Part shown: piece by piece, positions 49,796 through 62,142 of the stretch
Position numbering within the stretch: the first letter of the stretch is position 1
Layout of the letters: every line of letters starts with the position of its first letter
Source of the DNA: Carnegiea gigantea
Lineage: Eukaryota; Streptophyta; Magnoliopsida; Caryophyllales; Cactaceae
Length of the DNA: 64,000 nt
Reading direction: 5' to 3'
Assembly: GCA_029747015.1 (NCBI GenBank)
Contig: JAKOGI010000104.1
Coordinates: 434,001-498,000 of the forward strand
The notes under the pieces: model-generated
Told to the model about the DNA's origin: nothing
What the model saw: the letters and a program-made list of their open reading frames with translations, nothing else
Database searches by the model: none
Made by a program: the position numbers and the translations under genes

Positions 49796-50764
49796 GCCTC
49801 TTTTTTAATGCTCAAATATTTCTTCTCTATTACAAGTTTCATTGATATTTAAGATGTATCCTGCTTGACTAATTGGGGTAAGACCAATCTCCTCAAAGGT
49901 CGTGGTTTTTCTTGGGATAAACCCAAAGAAAAAGTTAGTTATACGTCCTGCTGGAACGTACCTAGGCCTCATAAAATAGGCATTACTTCTAGAAAGTTCA
50001 TCAAATTCCTCAGGTTTAGGAACTACATTGTTAATTAGATTGGACTCAATTTTATCTATGTTAAGTTATTCTCTAATCTTATTGATTTCATTATCAAATA
50101 CCATTTTACTGCATTTTTTATCCAGTTACTCCTAATTTCTTCTGAAGGTACAACTTTAAGATCTTCTTGTTTAATTAGGTTCATCTGCTAATATATTTGT
50201 TTTTTTCACTGGATTGTTCGTCTCTTCATTATCATGATATAATACATCTTATCTATCAACTATTGAGCCCATAATTTTGTTTAATTCTTCCGAATTTTTA
50301 TCTTCATCAAACATATTATGTAGTTCTTCAAGATTATATTGTTTATACACCATCATCTTCTTCTTTCTCTACCTTTCAGATGATTTTTTAGCTGATTTTT
50401 TTCCTACTTCTTTTCAAATTTTTATATCATGCAAAGGCAATGGATTTTTATTTTTTGAGTTTTGGAAATGATATTTATATTAAAATGGAGTACTAATACT
50501 TAAAGTAGATTTTTCACTATGTCTAATTTCGTTAACTAGTGAAAGATGGATTACAGACACTTGGCTCTTAATCTCCTTAACTTCAATCTTAATTTTTGCT
50601 AAGTCAGCTTTTAATTCTAAAATTATGTTAGTGGTATAGTTTAATTGAAGTTCTACTGGACTGATTCCTTTGGTGAGTGAAAAAAATTAGAAGCAAGCAA
50701 GCAGGTGATAATTCAAGCATTAAACACAGCTAATTAGTTTAATTAATCATTATTTTTGATCACA
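49796..50764 (-). pseudogene. Viral leader and N-terminal part of the coat-protein ORF
   Basis: Minus-strand coding text runs from about 50480 to 49800 with several stops and shifts. The part at 49990-49805 reads openly apart from one break before the coat-protein core. The roughly 280 bases between the primer-binding site and 50480 are the short leader. Upstream domains were not identified. Confidence 0.45.
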
Positions 50765-50778
50765 TGGCTCGGATACCA
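50765..50778 (-). other. tRNA-iMet primer-binding site of the endogenous caulimovirid
   Basis: The minus strand reads TGGTATCCGAGCCA, one base off the canonical TGGTATCAGAGCCA. By convention caulimovirid genomes are numbered from this site, and the coat-protein ORF follows it on the same strand. Confidence 0.78.
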
Positions 50779-53728
50779 GTTGAAAGAGGACTTCGAGTAA
50801 TACCTATGAGAGAAATATCCCATGCATAAAATTAAATTTTTCGAAAGTAAGTTTTTAAAAATTGTGGCTAAAAATGAAAATTTTAAAAACTTAGGGTACT
50901 TACTGTAATTTAAAAAGTCAAGTTTAGTCACTTTTGGTTTCAGAAAATATTTGCCCAAACTTTGATTGACCTCATAATATTTTTCCCAAAATTGTTGTGT
51001 TAGAAAAATATCAACCTCTACCTCGATGGTCCGTGATGTAATTTACTTCATCCTCAAATTCAAAAATTCAGATAAAAGACATGCAAATGGGGAAGATGGA
51101 CATATTTAATCAAGCAATCAACCATCATTGTCCATACCAACTTCAACTTTTTGTTGCATGCAATGGGTTTTCTAGTGGAAGGAAAAACTGACTAAGAAAA
51201 GAGAGGTAGTTTCCATCCATGAAACTAATTGAGACAGGAGGGGGTACTGTGCATCCATCACCTCTAAAATTGGTTATATTAATGTTTTCAATGCAAGGTT
51301 CTCATGTGCATTTCTACCCACTTCAATGTCGCAGGAGATGACTTTTTAACTCTGGATTGTCAAAAATACCCTTCTCTCTTATTGCACACATGTCCCAAAC
51401 CCTTTTCTTTCTCATCTACCATTATCTCTGATTAGCACCTTAATCCAATTCACAATAACAATAATGGTCAGTCAACACATCACTTAAAGATTGTTGAGTT
51501 TGTAATTATGTTTCATAGTCCACTAGGGAGTCTATTGTTGGCTTCAACAGGGGCGGATTAATACCCGACCCAATTACCTTTTGTAAAAGAATCCAACAAG
51601 TATTTCTGATAAAGATATTGGAGTATAAATGAATACCTTAAATAGATGGGGCAAATGAAGGGTTAAGTCAGCCTCATCAAGGCATTCCAACAAGTGGCAG
51701 TTGAAACTGGTTAGAGAGGGTGAGGGAAAGATATCAAAACAAGCAACTACTACTGCCTAAGAGCTCATCGGTAAATAGCATGACCTAAAAAGGATTCGTT
51801 TGCCAATGATGAGCCTTCTAGTGGTGACAAACATAGAATTGTGCTGGCTTGCATATAAATTCATTGTCCATGTGAGGAGCATTTATAAAGTGGAAAACTA
51901 CATGAATTGCATATAAAATATTTGGTCCAGTCATAGCTGAAGACTGCAAGGCACCTACAATACTTTTTATGCTCAGAAGAGCCTGGGATCCTACATTTTA
52001 TTTGTAGTTGAGCTAATATCGACCCATAAGGGCTAAGGTTCTCCCATCATATATGTTCCCCATTCATAAGATTCAAACATGACACCTTACGTGAGAGGAA
52101 CAAATATCGTGTCATTTGAACCATTTTGTGCTTGTAATTAATGAATTATTCAGATAGTATTTTATTTGAAGTTTTTCACATCTAATTATTTGAGGAAATT
52201 CGACTTATTATTTGTACTTAACCAACCTATGAAAACCCATTTTTGAAAAACCCCTTCTTTGCAGTTAGTCAAGATTTAATTGTAACACTTCTCTTGTCCA
52301 AAACCAACCTAGCTAAAACAATCTCAATCCTTAGTTTGTAATATAGGTCTTTTTAATTCTGAATTTCATTGTACCATGGTTTTATACCAATGTATGCATG
52401 TAGTTGTGGTAATGAGACCACGATTCCTACATTGGTCTTACAAGATGCTTACGTGCTCCAACCTCTAGGTATATTGATTTTTCTCTTCCTTTTTTTTTTT
52501 TGGAGTACTTCAAATAGTCTCTTTTCATTGCATCACTCTCAATTAATGAGATAAAAGATTAGTTTTTGGCCCAAAATGTCATCATGTTTTCATACTTTTT
52601 TTTTTCAATTGTTACCATATTATTATTTTTTAAGAAAATGCCACTATGTTAAATTTTTTTGTTCAAATACTACCTAATGGCTAGCTGGCTCAAGATAACA
52701 GATAAATTTATTTTAAAATTTAAAAATAAATTAGAAAAATGGTTGAAAATTACAAAATAAGTATTAATACTCCCTCTATTTCATATTTATTGTCAAAAAC
52801 ATTCATTTATACAGTTCCATGTTAAAACTTTCCTTTTCCAAAGGCCTATCAATACTTTCATTGGTTGAAAAGTCATTTCCACAATATGCCCTGCACTTGA
52901 TGCTTATTTTAATAAATTTTCAAAATTTGACTATCAATGTGGAATGAAGGGACCAATTCTAAAATAGTAACAATCCAATTCCTTCCCCTGCCAACCCCAC
53001 ATTCTAAAAATAAACTGTCACTGAATTTTTTAAAAATTCAATTTTGCTATCGATTTTTTTTTTTTATAGCAATTTATAGTGCCATTAATTTATTTTATGA
53101 CCCCATATACAATAGTTGCATTTGGAGTCATAACACTATTGATTTTGGAGTCATAACATAAATTAATGGCATCCTTGGATAGAATAAAAAATAGTGGCAA
53201 AATTGAATGTTTTGAAAGTAGCAATTCCACATTCAAGAAGTCCTGCAAAACCCACTAAGCCACACAGTGCAAAACCCAAGCCCCCCCAAAGCTCCCACGA
53301 CTGCTCAGCTCAATGTTGCCCAAGTATTTTCCAACCGCCAGCCACCCCAGATTGAAATATTAGTCATTGGAAACACCATTGACCCCTCTTTTGATCTAGC
53401 TTTCTCTCACCCTAATTTATGCTTCCTTCTTTGCCGCGCAGTAGCATCTTTCTCGTGCCTGGCCATGAACCACACTACTACTGCTTTCTCTCCTCTCTGC
53501 CACCCAAAATCTGTCCTTGAAGTCTTTATGTCTTCTCTCCATTGTCTCTTACTTTTACCGCCAATGAGACTACTAAGTTAACAAAGGATTGAGATTTCAA
53601 GGGACGAATGGCGAGGTTGGCTCGACTGCGGATGGCGAAGAGGAGAAAATATGGTGGCGATGAAATTGGGGCAACATGATGGTGGTCACGACGGTTGCAC
53701 GATGTCGCGTGGTGGTAATGGTTTGAGA
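50779..53728. other. Intergenic DNA without recognised genes
   Basis: AT-rich with poly-T tracts near 52490 and 53050. TACTCCCTCTATTTCATATT at 52769 resembles a Stowaway terminus, but no matching second end was found. A frame at 53267-53581 has no recognisable domain. Confidence 0.45.
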
Positions 53729-54320
53729 TAGAGTTGGAAAAAGCTGACCCGATACGATTACCGAACCAAATCCGACACGAAGTTAAGTGGGTTTGGGTAT
53801 AAATTTTCGACCCATTTAATTAAATGGGTTGACACGTTCAACCCGTTTAATTAAAATGGTTAGGTTCAGGTTGAGATTCTCGACACGAAAAAATACTTAT
53901 TTAACCCGTTTAATTACATGAGTTAAATAACTTTAACTCATTTTTCCATTTGTCATTTATCCATTTACTTTTTATTAGATAATTAAAAATATAAAAAATT
54001 TTTAAAAATGTGAATTATGACGAATAAGGGGAATTTTAAAGAGTAATTATTTAATATGATATGTAAACTTAATTTCTAACACTATAATTACGTATTAGTT
54101 GAAGATATTAAATGTGTAAATGGTTAATTAAGCGACTGAACTTGACTTGTTTATCTTAAACAGGTTAAGCGGGTCAACCCGTTTAAAAATTAAAAGGGTA
54201 TAGGTCAGGGTTTTTCAACCCGTTTAATAAACAAGTTAGGTTCATGTTGAGAAATTTTCAACCCGTTTAAGTTCGACACGAACACAAACTCGACCTGACA
54301 CGACCTATTACCCAGCTCTA
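53729..54320. mobile_element. hAT-type MITE, 592 bp, TSD GTTTGAGA
   Basis: The octamer GTTTGAGA occurs at 53721-53728 and 54321-54328. Inner ends are TAGAGTTGG and, complemented, TAGAGCTGG. The interior repeats AACCCGTTTAA and GGGTCAACCCG. No coding capacity. The last two bases of the duplication are ambiguous because TA follows on both sides. Confidence 0.88.
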
Positions 54321-54605
54321 GTTTGAGATATGAGGTCTTGTGTAAGGTTGTCTTATTTAAGAAATATTGCAAGACAGATATGATAAAGGTGACCATAATT
54401 AAATTCCATGGATGGCTAATGTATTCATTTGTGGCGACTTTTATTAATATATTCTTATTGGCCACTCGTAAATTAAAAAGTCACTTTAAAATAAATATTT
54501 AGTAACTCTAAAACCTCTAAAAATCATCCGTCAAAAGAGGTCGTCTCATCATAAAACCTTCATGAGATAGTCGCACCTAAGAATTTGTGTTAACTATTAT
54601 TATAA

Positions 54606-54641
54606 TTTATTATTATTGTTGTTGTTGTTGTTATTATTATT
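54606..54641. repeat. ATT/GTT microsatellite
   Basis: ATT triplets, then five GTT, then ATT again. Confidence 0.8.
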
Positions 54642-55319
54642 ACTTGGCTAAAAAGTAAATATTAAGATGTTAATTTTTTTTGTAATTTTCATGTTTTCAT
54701 AAGTTTTAATTAATATTATTTATTATCATTGATTCTTTAAGCTTCCTTATACACAGGTGTTTGCTTACCAAAAAGCATTTTTTTAAGGTAATTTTTGTCC
54801 ATTTTTGGAATTTTAGAATATTCTTTTATTACTAGAAACTTTTAACCAAAAAAAAAGAAATTTTGGACGATAATAGACTGTATTTTTGGAGTATTGGACA
54901 ATAATACTTCTAACTTTAAACTTGGACATTTGTGCATCGTATTATAGCCTATTCATTGTTTATATGCCAACATCGATTTTGAATGTATTTTTGGTCAGTG
55001 ATGTAAGTGTATATTTAACATATACAATTGCATATACTTAAAGATTCTAACATTTTAAACATATACAATTGTATGTCATTGTAAAGATACTGCATTACTT
55101 CGATAAAAATACATTCAATTTCGATCTTGGTATATAAATAATAAATATGCCAATAGTACAATGCATGAATACCCAAATTCAAAGTTATGAGTATCATTGC
55201 TAATACTCCTAGAATACAACATATTATCACGTGAAATCTCAAAAACAAATTAAAAATTAGAATTGATATGCTACTATAGAGTTTAGGTTCTATTTGACAT
55301 CCTGGCAGAACATAATGGC
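54642..55319. other. No recognisable gene
   Basis: AT-rich intergenic DNA. Confidence 0.4.
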
Positions 55320-55866
55320 TAGGGATGACAATGAGATAGATACAGGGTGGATAGAGCCATACTCGAATCTATAACCATTTTCAAAAATCGTACCCATAGC
55401 GATACTTATACCCAATGGGTATTTTACAAAAATACCCTATTCCCATACCCATCGGGTTTTACAGGTTTTATTCGGATTCACATAGAGAATGAAAATTAAT
55501 ACCCATATGCAATTCATATCTAAGTACGATATATATTGATGTTATTATAAGATTGCAAAGTTGTGATATTTTAAAAATATATTGTTTAGAAATGTGAAAT
55601 CAAATACATTATTGACTAATTTTTGATCTAAGGGTTTGGATTGACATTAAATGAAGAAAACGTTAAACCAATATAATTTTTTATCTTATTATTAAAACGG
55701 GTATTGGTTGGGTGCAGGTCATGAACGGGTGAGGGTCACACATATACATTTTTTAATATCTACTCTATACTCATTTAAAACTTATTTTTTTCACCACCTA
55801 ATTGAATTTTAAATAAAGCAAATTTTACGAGTTATAAATAGATATATATTTTATTGCCACCTCTGC
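55320..55866. mobile_element. Candidate hAT-type non-autonomous element
   Basis: The left end TAGGGATGACAATGAGA and the complement of the right end CAGAGGTGGCAATAAAA form an imperfect inverted repeat of hAT type. The interior carries ATACCCAATGGGTATTT, CCCATACCCATCGGG and ACGGGTATTGG. The flanking octamers ATAATGGC and CTAACGGT match at only five of eight positions, so the duplication is weak. Confidence 0.5.
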
Positions 55867-56340
55867 TAACGGTGGCATGCTTAAAAAAATGATGACGAAC
55901 GGAAAAATAAAATAAAATATGATGGCATTTTGGGCTCAGTGAGACTACTACATGAAAGACTCAGAAAATTGGACTAATCAATCAGTAGTCTACCGAAGAA
56001 AAAACATTTGGCGCTCTCCTCCTACCGTCTCTCTGCCATATTCCGCTGCACAATTCAAATATTCAATCAAAGATCAACCATTCAAATTTCATTTATGATG
56101 CCGGCAAAAAATTCGTTCTCTTTTGGCGCAGAAATGGCTGAGGAATTTCGAAGTCCTTGTGATTCCATCACCATTAACTTGAATTACGGGTTTAAGAAAT
56201 TTCATCTGGAAACCCTAGATGCACAGCCCAGAAAGCAAATCAACCGTCATATTTTGGTTGAGATTTGATGGCCCAATTCAGTTCTGGTTCGGATATGGAG
56301 TTGTATTATGCTTTGACACAATAGGCAGATCATCAGTGGG

Positions 56341-56897
56341 ATGGAGGGCAAGCTGAATGAGCTCTCGAAACAAGTCATGCCTTTAATAGGTAATTGTTGT
56401 TCGTGGTTTGGAACTAATGGGTTTTTGTATTGTATTTGTGCGTGAAACAACTTCGATAATCTTATTGTGATTATGTGTATTCTTTTTGATGTGATGTGAT
56501 ATGGGATTGTGTTATTGAGTATGATGTCGCTGTGAATTAGTTTGATTATTTCAATTTTAAGTGCTTATCTGTCGTTCCCGGGTTTCGTCATTGTGTCTTT
56601 CTATATGCCCATATCTATAGTGAGGTGGGTAGAACGTTCATAGATGAAAGGGAGACCGGTGTGTTCAGATTGAAGGAAATAGTGGAAAAAGGTAGGAATT
56701 TGTAATGTAATACTCAATTTTCCGTGTTTAGATTCTCAAAATTAAGTTTTAAGAGGACAACAAATGTAGGAAAACTTCCTCTCTAATTTCACTTATTTCC
56801 TTTTCCAGCTTTTGAATTTCTAATTGAACATGGTGAAGAGAGGTGTCTTTCTTTGCGTTTTCCAGCTAGTTCAAAACACAAGGAAAGAAGAATATGA
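56341..56897 (+). CDS. Unidentified spliced host gene, 3' exons
   Basis: Two exons fit each other well: one ending at 56691 (GT donor) with the open text [20 protein letters not shown], and one from 56809 (TTTTCCAG acceptor) reading [20 protein letters not shown] and ending at TGA 56895-56897. Their junction phase agrees (one base plus two). The first of these may start at 56562 after TTTTAAG; its frame is open from there. A possible earlier exon at 56341-56389 ([14 protein letters not shown] donor) does not join in phase, so an exon is missing or this one is wrong. An open frame at 56008-56268 may be 5' leader. The family was not recognised. A LINE sits just after the stop codon. Confidence 0.5.
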
Positions 56898-56905
56898 TAT
56901 ATTTC

Positions 56906-58462
56906 CTTACTTGGTTTGAAGCGGTATCAGGTCTTAGAGTCAATTTGGCCAAGAGCTCTATTGTGGCTATGGGACAGGTGGAGAATATTTTGTTGCTTGC
57001 GGGTGTTTTAGGATGCAACATTGATTCATTTCCAACTACTTACCTAGGGCTTCCTTGAGGATGAAGCCATTTGGGATCCAAGTGTTGAGAGATTTGAGAA
57101 AAGACTTTCAAGGTGGAAATCCAAATACCTTTCTAAAGGGGGAAGATTAACTCTTATTAAAAGTGTTCTCTTAGGTATCGGAACTTACTGCCTCTCTTTC
57201 CATTACCTTCTTCGGTAGGTGCCAAGTTAGAAGCAATTCAGGAAAACTTCCTTTGGGGTGCTTTTGGGAGTGACTTCAAGTATCATCTAGTGAGATGGAA
57301 TATTGTGAAACGACTTGTGATTCAAGAGGGTTTAGGGATCAAGGACTTGCTCCTCTTCAATGAAGCTCTTCTCGGTAAATAGTTTTGGAGATTTTTGAAT
57401 GAGAAAGGAAACCTTTAGAGAAAGGTGGTAACCATTAAATATGGTGAGGAGGGTTTTGGTTGGTCTCCTTCTACTCTTACTGGCTCTTATGGTCATAGCC
57501 TTCAGAGATTTATATCAAAGGGCTTGGAGAGATTCTCTCCATTCTTTTCCTTTGTGGCCACTTGGCCGCCGATGGCTCTTGCATCCTTTTTTGGCATGAT
57601 AGACGGTGTGATGATGCCCCTTTGAGAGAGCTTTTCCCTGGTCTTTGTGTTCTTGCAGTGGATAGGGATGCCTCTGTTGCTTACTATTGGGAACAAGCAT
57701 CTGGCACCAACTTTTGGTCCTCTGTTTTTGTTCGGGACGGGTTTGTTGAAGATAACATTGTTGTTAGCTTTTTCAACAAGCTTAATGATGCCAAGATAGG
57801 AGACTCTCCAAATGATATAGTGAGATGGGATTTGGATTCTAAAGAGGATTTCACGATTAAATCATATTATTTGAAGCTCCTACGTTTGAATTTTCCATCA
57901 TTACATGATCTTTTCGAAGGAGGGTTCCCTCACAAGCTCCTTTGGAGATCTTTGGCCACTTCAAAGGTCTCTTTTTTTGTTTTTTTGGTTTTTTTGGGGT
58001 TTGGGAGGCATTCACATTGGAAGAATTTGATTAGTGACAATTTGCAAAAGAAAGGAAAGATCTTGGTGAATAGATGTTATATGTGCAAGGGGAGCTAGAA
58101 TCGGTGGATCACTTGTTGCTTCGTTGCGAGTTTGCTAGGGCACTATGGGAGCTTGCTTTTAGTTAATTAGGCATGTGTTGGGTCCCTTCTAACTCTATTA
58201 TGTACCGTCTTTTTGCTTGAGAAAGCTACTTTGGTGGGAAAGCTAAAAGATGAAGGCCCTGACTTTTCCTTATGTGATTTTTTGGAGCATTTGGAGAGAA
58301 AGAAACCGAAGGGTCTTTGAGGGAGAAGAAAGTTCCTTTCAGCGCTTAAAAGACAATTTCATCAAGACTCTTTATTTTTGGGATAAGGGGAATTTTCATC
58401 ATATTTTGCTGTGGCTGACTTTGAGGATAGCTTGCATATTGGTTGTATATAATCTTTTGTAG
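56906..58462 (+). pseudogene. LINE ORF2 remnant: RT C-terminus and RVT zinc-binding domain
   Basis: Open but broken text begins within the RT ([31 protein letters not shown], [20 protein letters not shown]) and continues through FLWGAFGSDFKYHLVRWN and LGIKDLLLFNEALLGK to 57420. The zf-RVT region follows at 57740-58140 (DIVRWDLDSKEDFTIKSYYL, then HKLLWRSLATSKVSFFVF, and a CYMCKG...HLLLRCEFA cysteine-histidine signature). Several frameshifts and stops are present (near 57057, 57180, 57380, 57415, 58096). The 5' half with endonuclease and RT core is absent. Confidence 0.88.
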
Positions 58463-58505
58463 GATGCTTTCCTAGCATCCATCCTTTGATAATTTTATTT
58501 AGTTA

Positions 58506-59538
58506 GTTTTTGGTTGGAAGGAAAATGGTTTTCCTGGAAAATCATTTTCTATGGAAAATGTTTTCCAAGGAAAATTGACTTTAATGTTATTTTTTGTTGT
58601 TTGGTACAAGATAAATAATTTTCCATAAAAAAGAAGAAAACGTCAACGGATTTGTTTAAATGGCGAAAAATATTAACTGTATGATCGTAGTTGATATAAA
58701 TGTTGATCAAATGAAGGAATTTTGAGCTTAAAATTCAAATTCGATCTTTTTTCAATACTTCCTCTTGGATAATCAAGGTTCGATTTAAACCCTTGAAATT
58801 ATTTTAGTGACGAAAATATCAACTGAATTATTTAAGTGGCGAAAAATGTCGATTGAATTGTCGTGGCGGAGAAAAATGTTGATCAAATGAAGAAATGTCG
58901 TGCTCAAAATCTGGATTTGAACCTATTTTAATCGTTCCTATCCGATGATAAAGTTGTGATTCAAACTATTGAAATTATTCTAGTGGTGAAAAAAATTGAT
59001 TGCACTATTTAAGAGGCGAAAAATAGCAATTGAATTGTCGTTGTGGAAAAAAATGTTGGCGAAATGAAGGAATATCAAGCTCAAAATCTGAATTTGAGCC
59101 TATTTTAATACTTTCTATTTGATGATCAAGTTTCGATTCATACCATTGAAATTGTTTTAGTGGTGTGTCGACTGAATTGTTTTAGTAGCAAAAATTGTCG
59201 ATTAAATTGTCTTGGTGGAGATAAATTTCGATCAAATGAAAGAAATTTGAGCTAAAAATTTAGATTTAAGTTAATTTAAATTTTTTCCATCTGATAGTCA
59301 AGTTTCGATCCAAACTACTGAAATTGAATTTCGCACCTAAATTTTAGCTAACCATATCGTCAAAGAGTTGAAGGAAGAAAATCAACTTCCTATCTTCTTA
59401 AAAAGGAAATCATGTTCTTCCATTGGAAGGAAAATTATTTTCCTTGGAAAATAGTTTTCCATCATTTATGGTGCCAAACAATGTTAAATTAGAAAACCAT
59501 TTTCCGGAAAATCATTTTTCCCCCAACCAAACACTACC
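58506..59538. mobile_element. Inverted-repeat DNA element nested in the LINE, TSD TTA
   Basis: The left end reads GTTTTTGGTTGGAAGGAAAA. The right end, complemented, reads GGTAGTGTTTGGTTGGGGGA. Both arms continue into related GGAAAATGGTTTTCC-type palindromic text, forming subterminal inverted repeats of about 80 bases. TTA flanks both ends (58503-58505, 59539-59541), suggesting PIF/Harbinger. No transposase. Confidence 0.7.
58640..59340. repeat. ~175-bp tandem repeats, four diverged copies
   Basis: The phrase TTGAAATTATTTTAGTG or close variants recurs near 58795, 58970, 59149 and 59322, spaced 173-179 bases. Between them GGCGAAAAAT, TTGATCAAATGAA(G)GAA and GATTTGAGCCTATTTTAAT recur in order. 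It fills the middle of the inverted-repeat element. Confidence 0.75.
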
Positions 59539-59593
59539 TTAATGTGCATATTTTTCCTTATCCCAAAAAAAAAAGAAGAATATGATATATTTC

Positions 59594-62142
59594 TAGTAGT
59601 TCTGTTCCTGTCCTCCCCTCCCTGCTGTCCCCGTTCTTCCAGTTCAAATTAGAACAAAACAGCGTGAAAGAATGGAAAAGAAGGAAATCAGAAGGTCCTT
59701 CCTAGTTTTTTATTTTCCTATGTTTATGTAGGCTTTTTGCTTCCTAGTACGCCAGCATGATGAAAATATGATAGGTACTGTTGTTGGGTGTTGCTGTTAG
59801 GAACGTATATAGTGGCAGAAAAGTTTTGATACCCAATATAATCGTTTTGATTTGAGGATGTTGTAGTATTATCAACCTGCAAGTCAGCAGTATCAATAAA
59901 GTATGAGAAAGTGAAACATTTAGGTAACTCACTGGCATAACTGTAAACCAGATGCTAATGAATCCCCCCTGGCCAGAAGAAAATAAAAAATAAATAGAAA
60001 AGAAAAAGAAAAAAAAAAAACAAGAAGACAAGCCACAACTTCCTGTTGAAGATTGAGAGCGGAGATAACCGAGAAAAAAAGTCCAGGTCAGAAACCAAAG
60101 TAGGAAAGAGATCATCCGTATGCTATGCAGCATCTAAGTTAGAATCAGTTCAAGTTTATTTCTACAGGAGGGTTCTGCAGAGAATGAATGAAATGCTGGG
60201 GTTCTGCTCCTTTCTTTTCCACTGTGGTAGTTGGTAAGAGCTAAGAAAGGTATCCCTTAGGGTAAAACCTTGCAAACCACGTGGAAAAATGTTTTAAGGC
60301 AAATATCTTCACATCAAAGGGTAGCCTCGTGTTGAAGATCTCAGAAGTCAGAACAACATGCAAAACCTTGTCAGGAAAGGCACATTGACATTTGACGTAG
60401 CAGATGATTTTTTTTTTCCTCTTGTTTTCTGGGTTATGGGATTCTTCTAAGCTTTCATATGAATGGCATGATTAAGGAAGTAATAATTATCCCCCTCCTC
60501 TCCCCGCCTCGCGAGCTTAATTGTTCACCACTTGTCCCTACGGCTGCTGATTGTTTATTACGTTCTCATTTAAACAAAGGACTTTTCAATTCTGCTAGTA
60601 CATTTTTGCATTTCTCTCTTCCTCAATTGGTTAACTTTCATAACTTCTATGCGCATATTTATGAAATGTGCTCTACTTTGCCTGGTTCTACTGAGAGTTA
60701 TCCTGTCTTTGACTATTGTTTGCCCCAGCCTACACTGATAATCTAGAAATCCAACTTTTGGCTTTACTCTGCACCTTTTATCATTGAATTTTCAGTTTGT
60801 TCCTGCATGTTTTACCAGAATGCGTGGTTCTTTCTTGTGGCTGGTTGATTGTACTGGTATGAATGTTTACAGCTCTGTTTGGTGAGGTGAGTTTAAAGTG
60901 ACTTGGATATATGGTGAGATGGTTTTTGACAAAGGTTAAAACTTGAATCATGCAAGATAAAAAAGCACACTAGGCAGCGGTAAATCATCTCATTTGGTCA
61001 TAGTTACCGGGATTGCTACCCCACCCTCCAGTCCACAATTTGGATCATCCGATCCAAAGTGCGGTACATTTCCATTTTGGAACAACTGGGAACGCGTTCC
61101 AGATCTGAGAACATGGCGATCTCTTTTGTAAGAGCACAAAATAGCCTGAAAATTTGAAAATGAAGAAAGAAAAATAGGAAAAGAAAGCAGAATCACTGTT
61201 GAAAGCAGACTGCAAGCATACCAGAAGAGAAATTCAGCAGCTATGGATATCTTCCGTAATACTATTGCAGAGAGGAGGGGAGAGAGAGGGTGCTGGAAGG
61301 TGTAGAGAGGGTCAAAGTTGTTAAACAATGGGTTATTTTTATGTTTTTACCTGGTGAAAAGGCCTACTGGGAAGGGAAAAGGAGCCGCTTATATTTATTG
61401 GACGCATCGGTTGTAATTACCAAAGTCTGATTGTTGGGAACAATACACACATCAATTACTTAAACAAAACAATAATAATAAGTTTTAAATGTTCATTTCT
61501 TTTAGAAAGAGAGAGATATTGGGTTTGATTTTCTTGTTCATGAAAGTTATTTTTTGTAGTATGGGTTTTTATTAAAGCAATTTATGGATAGGCTACAATG
61601 TTTTGGTAAGAATAAAGAGGGGAAAGGAGCCCATTAAAATTAAAATTTTAATTTTACATAACGATCCAAAATTACGAATTTCGTTCGCAAAAGCCATTCC
61701 AAGTGGCCTAATCCCTTCGGTCCCCTTTTTAGGGAAGTGGCGTTCCACGTTCCACGGTCTGAGTGTTCCGCGATACTGGTAACTATGCATTCAGTTATAT
61801 CGAATTGTAGAAAGTCATGTTCTAATTAAGAAAGTGTGACTTCTTTTCATTTTTCAAAACATTGGGTATTTTGCATGGAGTTGCTTTACATTTCCTTATA
61901 ATATACTATATGTCTGTAAATCAGAAGTCCAGTTAACAGAAGTTAGCACTACCAGTTTGTCCTTTGCAAGGAACCAAAACTTGGATAAGCCATCAAACAA
62001 AAGGAGCTACCAGCTATTTGTTTGGTGCATTATGTATATATTTGATGGGTTCTGAGATTTTGCAGTTAACTCTGTGACTATTTTTTTAATTATTTTTTTA
62101 AAATCAGTTGAGAATTTTGTTTTGTCATCATTTGGTATTGGG
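59594..62142. other. Unassigned DNA, includes the 3' side of the host gene
   Basis: Immediately after 59593 the original 3' flank of the spliced gene resumes. Open frames at 60459-60746 (+) and 60990-61328 (-) have no recognisable domain. The latter begins after an AG acceptor-like TTTTCAG at about 61143 on minus, so an exon is possible but unproven. Confidence 0.35.

Larger units (their letters stand above)
56906..59571 (+). mobile_element. 5'-truncated LINE (L1-type) with 22-bp TSD and poly(A)
   Basis: A 22-base direct repeat beginning AAAGAAGAAT lies at 56884-56905 and 59572-59593. The insert ends in an A run right before the second copy (about 59563-59571), as left by target-primed reverse transcription. 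Its 5' end falls inside the reverse transcriptase ORF. A second element (58506-59538) is inserted in its 3' untranslated part. It reached the 3' edge of the host gene at 56341-56897. Confidence 0.9.

Noticed and set aside
52769..53220. Stowaway-like start TACTCCCTCTATTTC
   Set aside because: No inverted second terminus or TA duplication could be found downstream.
53267..53581. 104-codon plus frame rich in Pro and Ser
   Set aside because: No domain, no splice context, lies beside a MITE in intergenic DNA.
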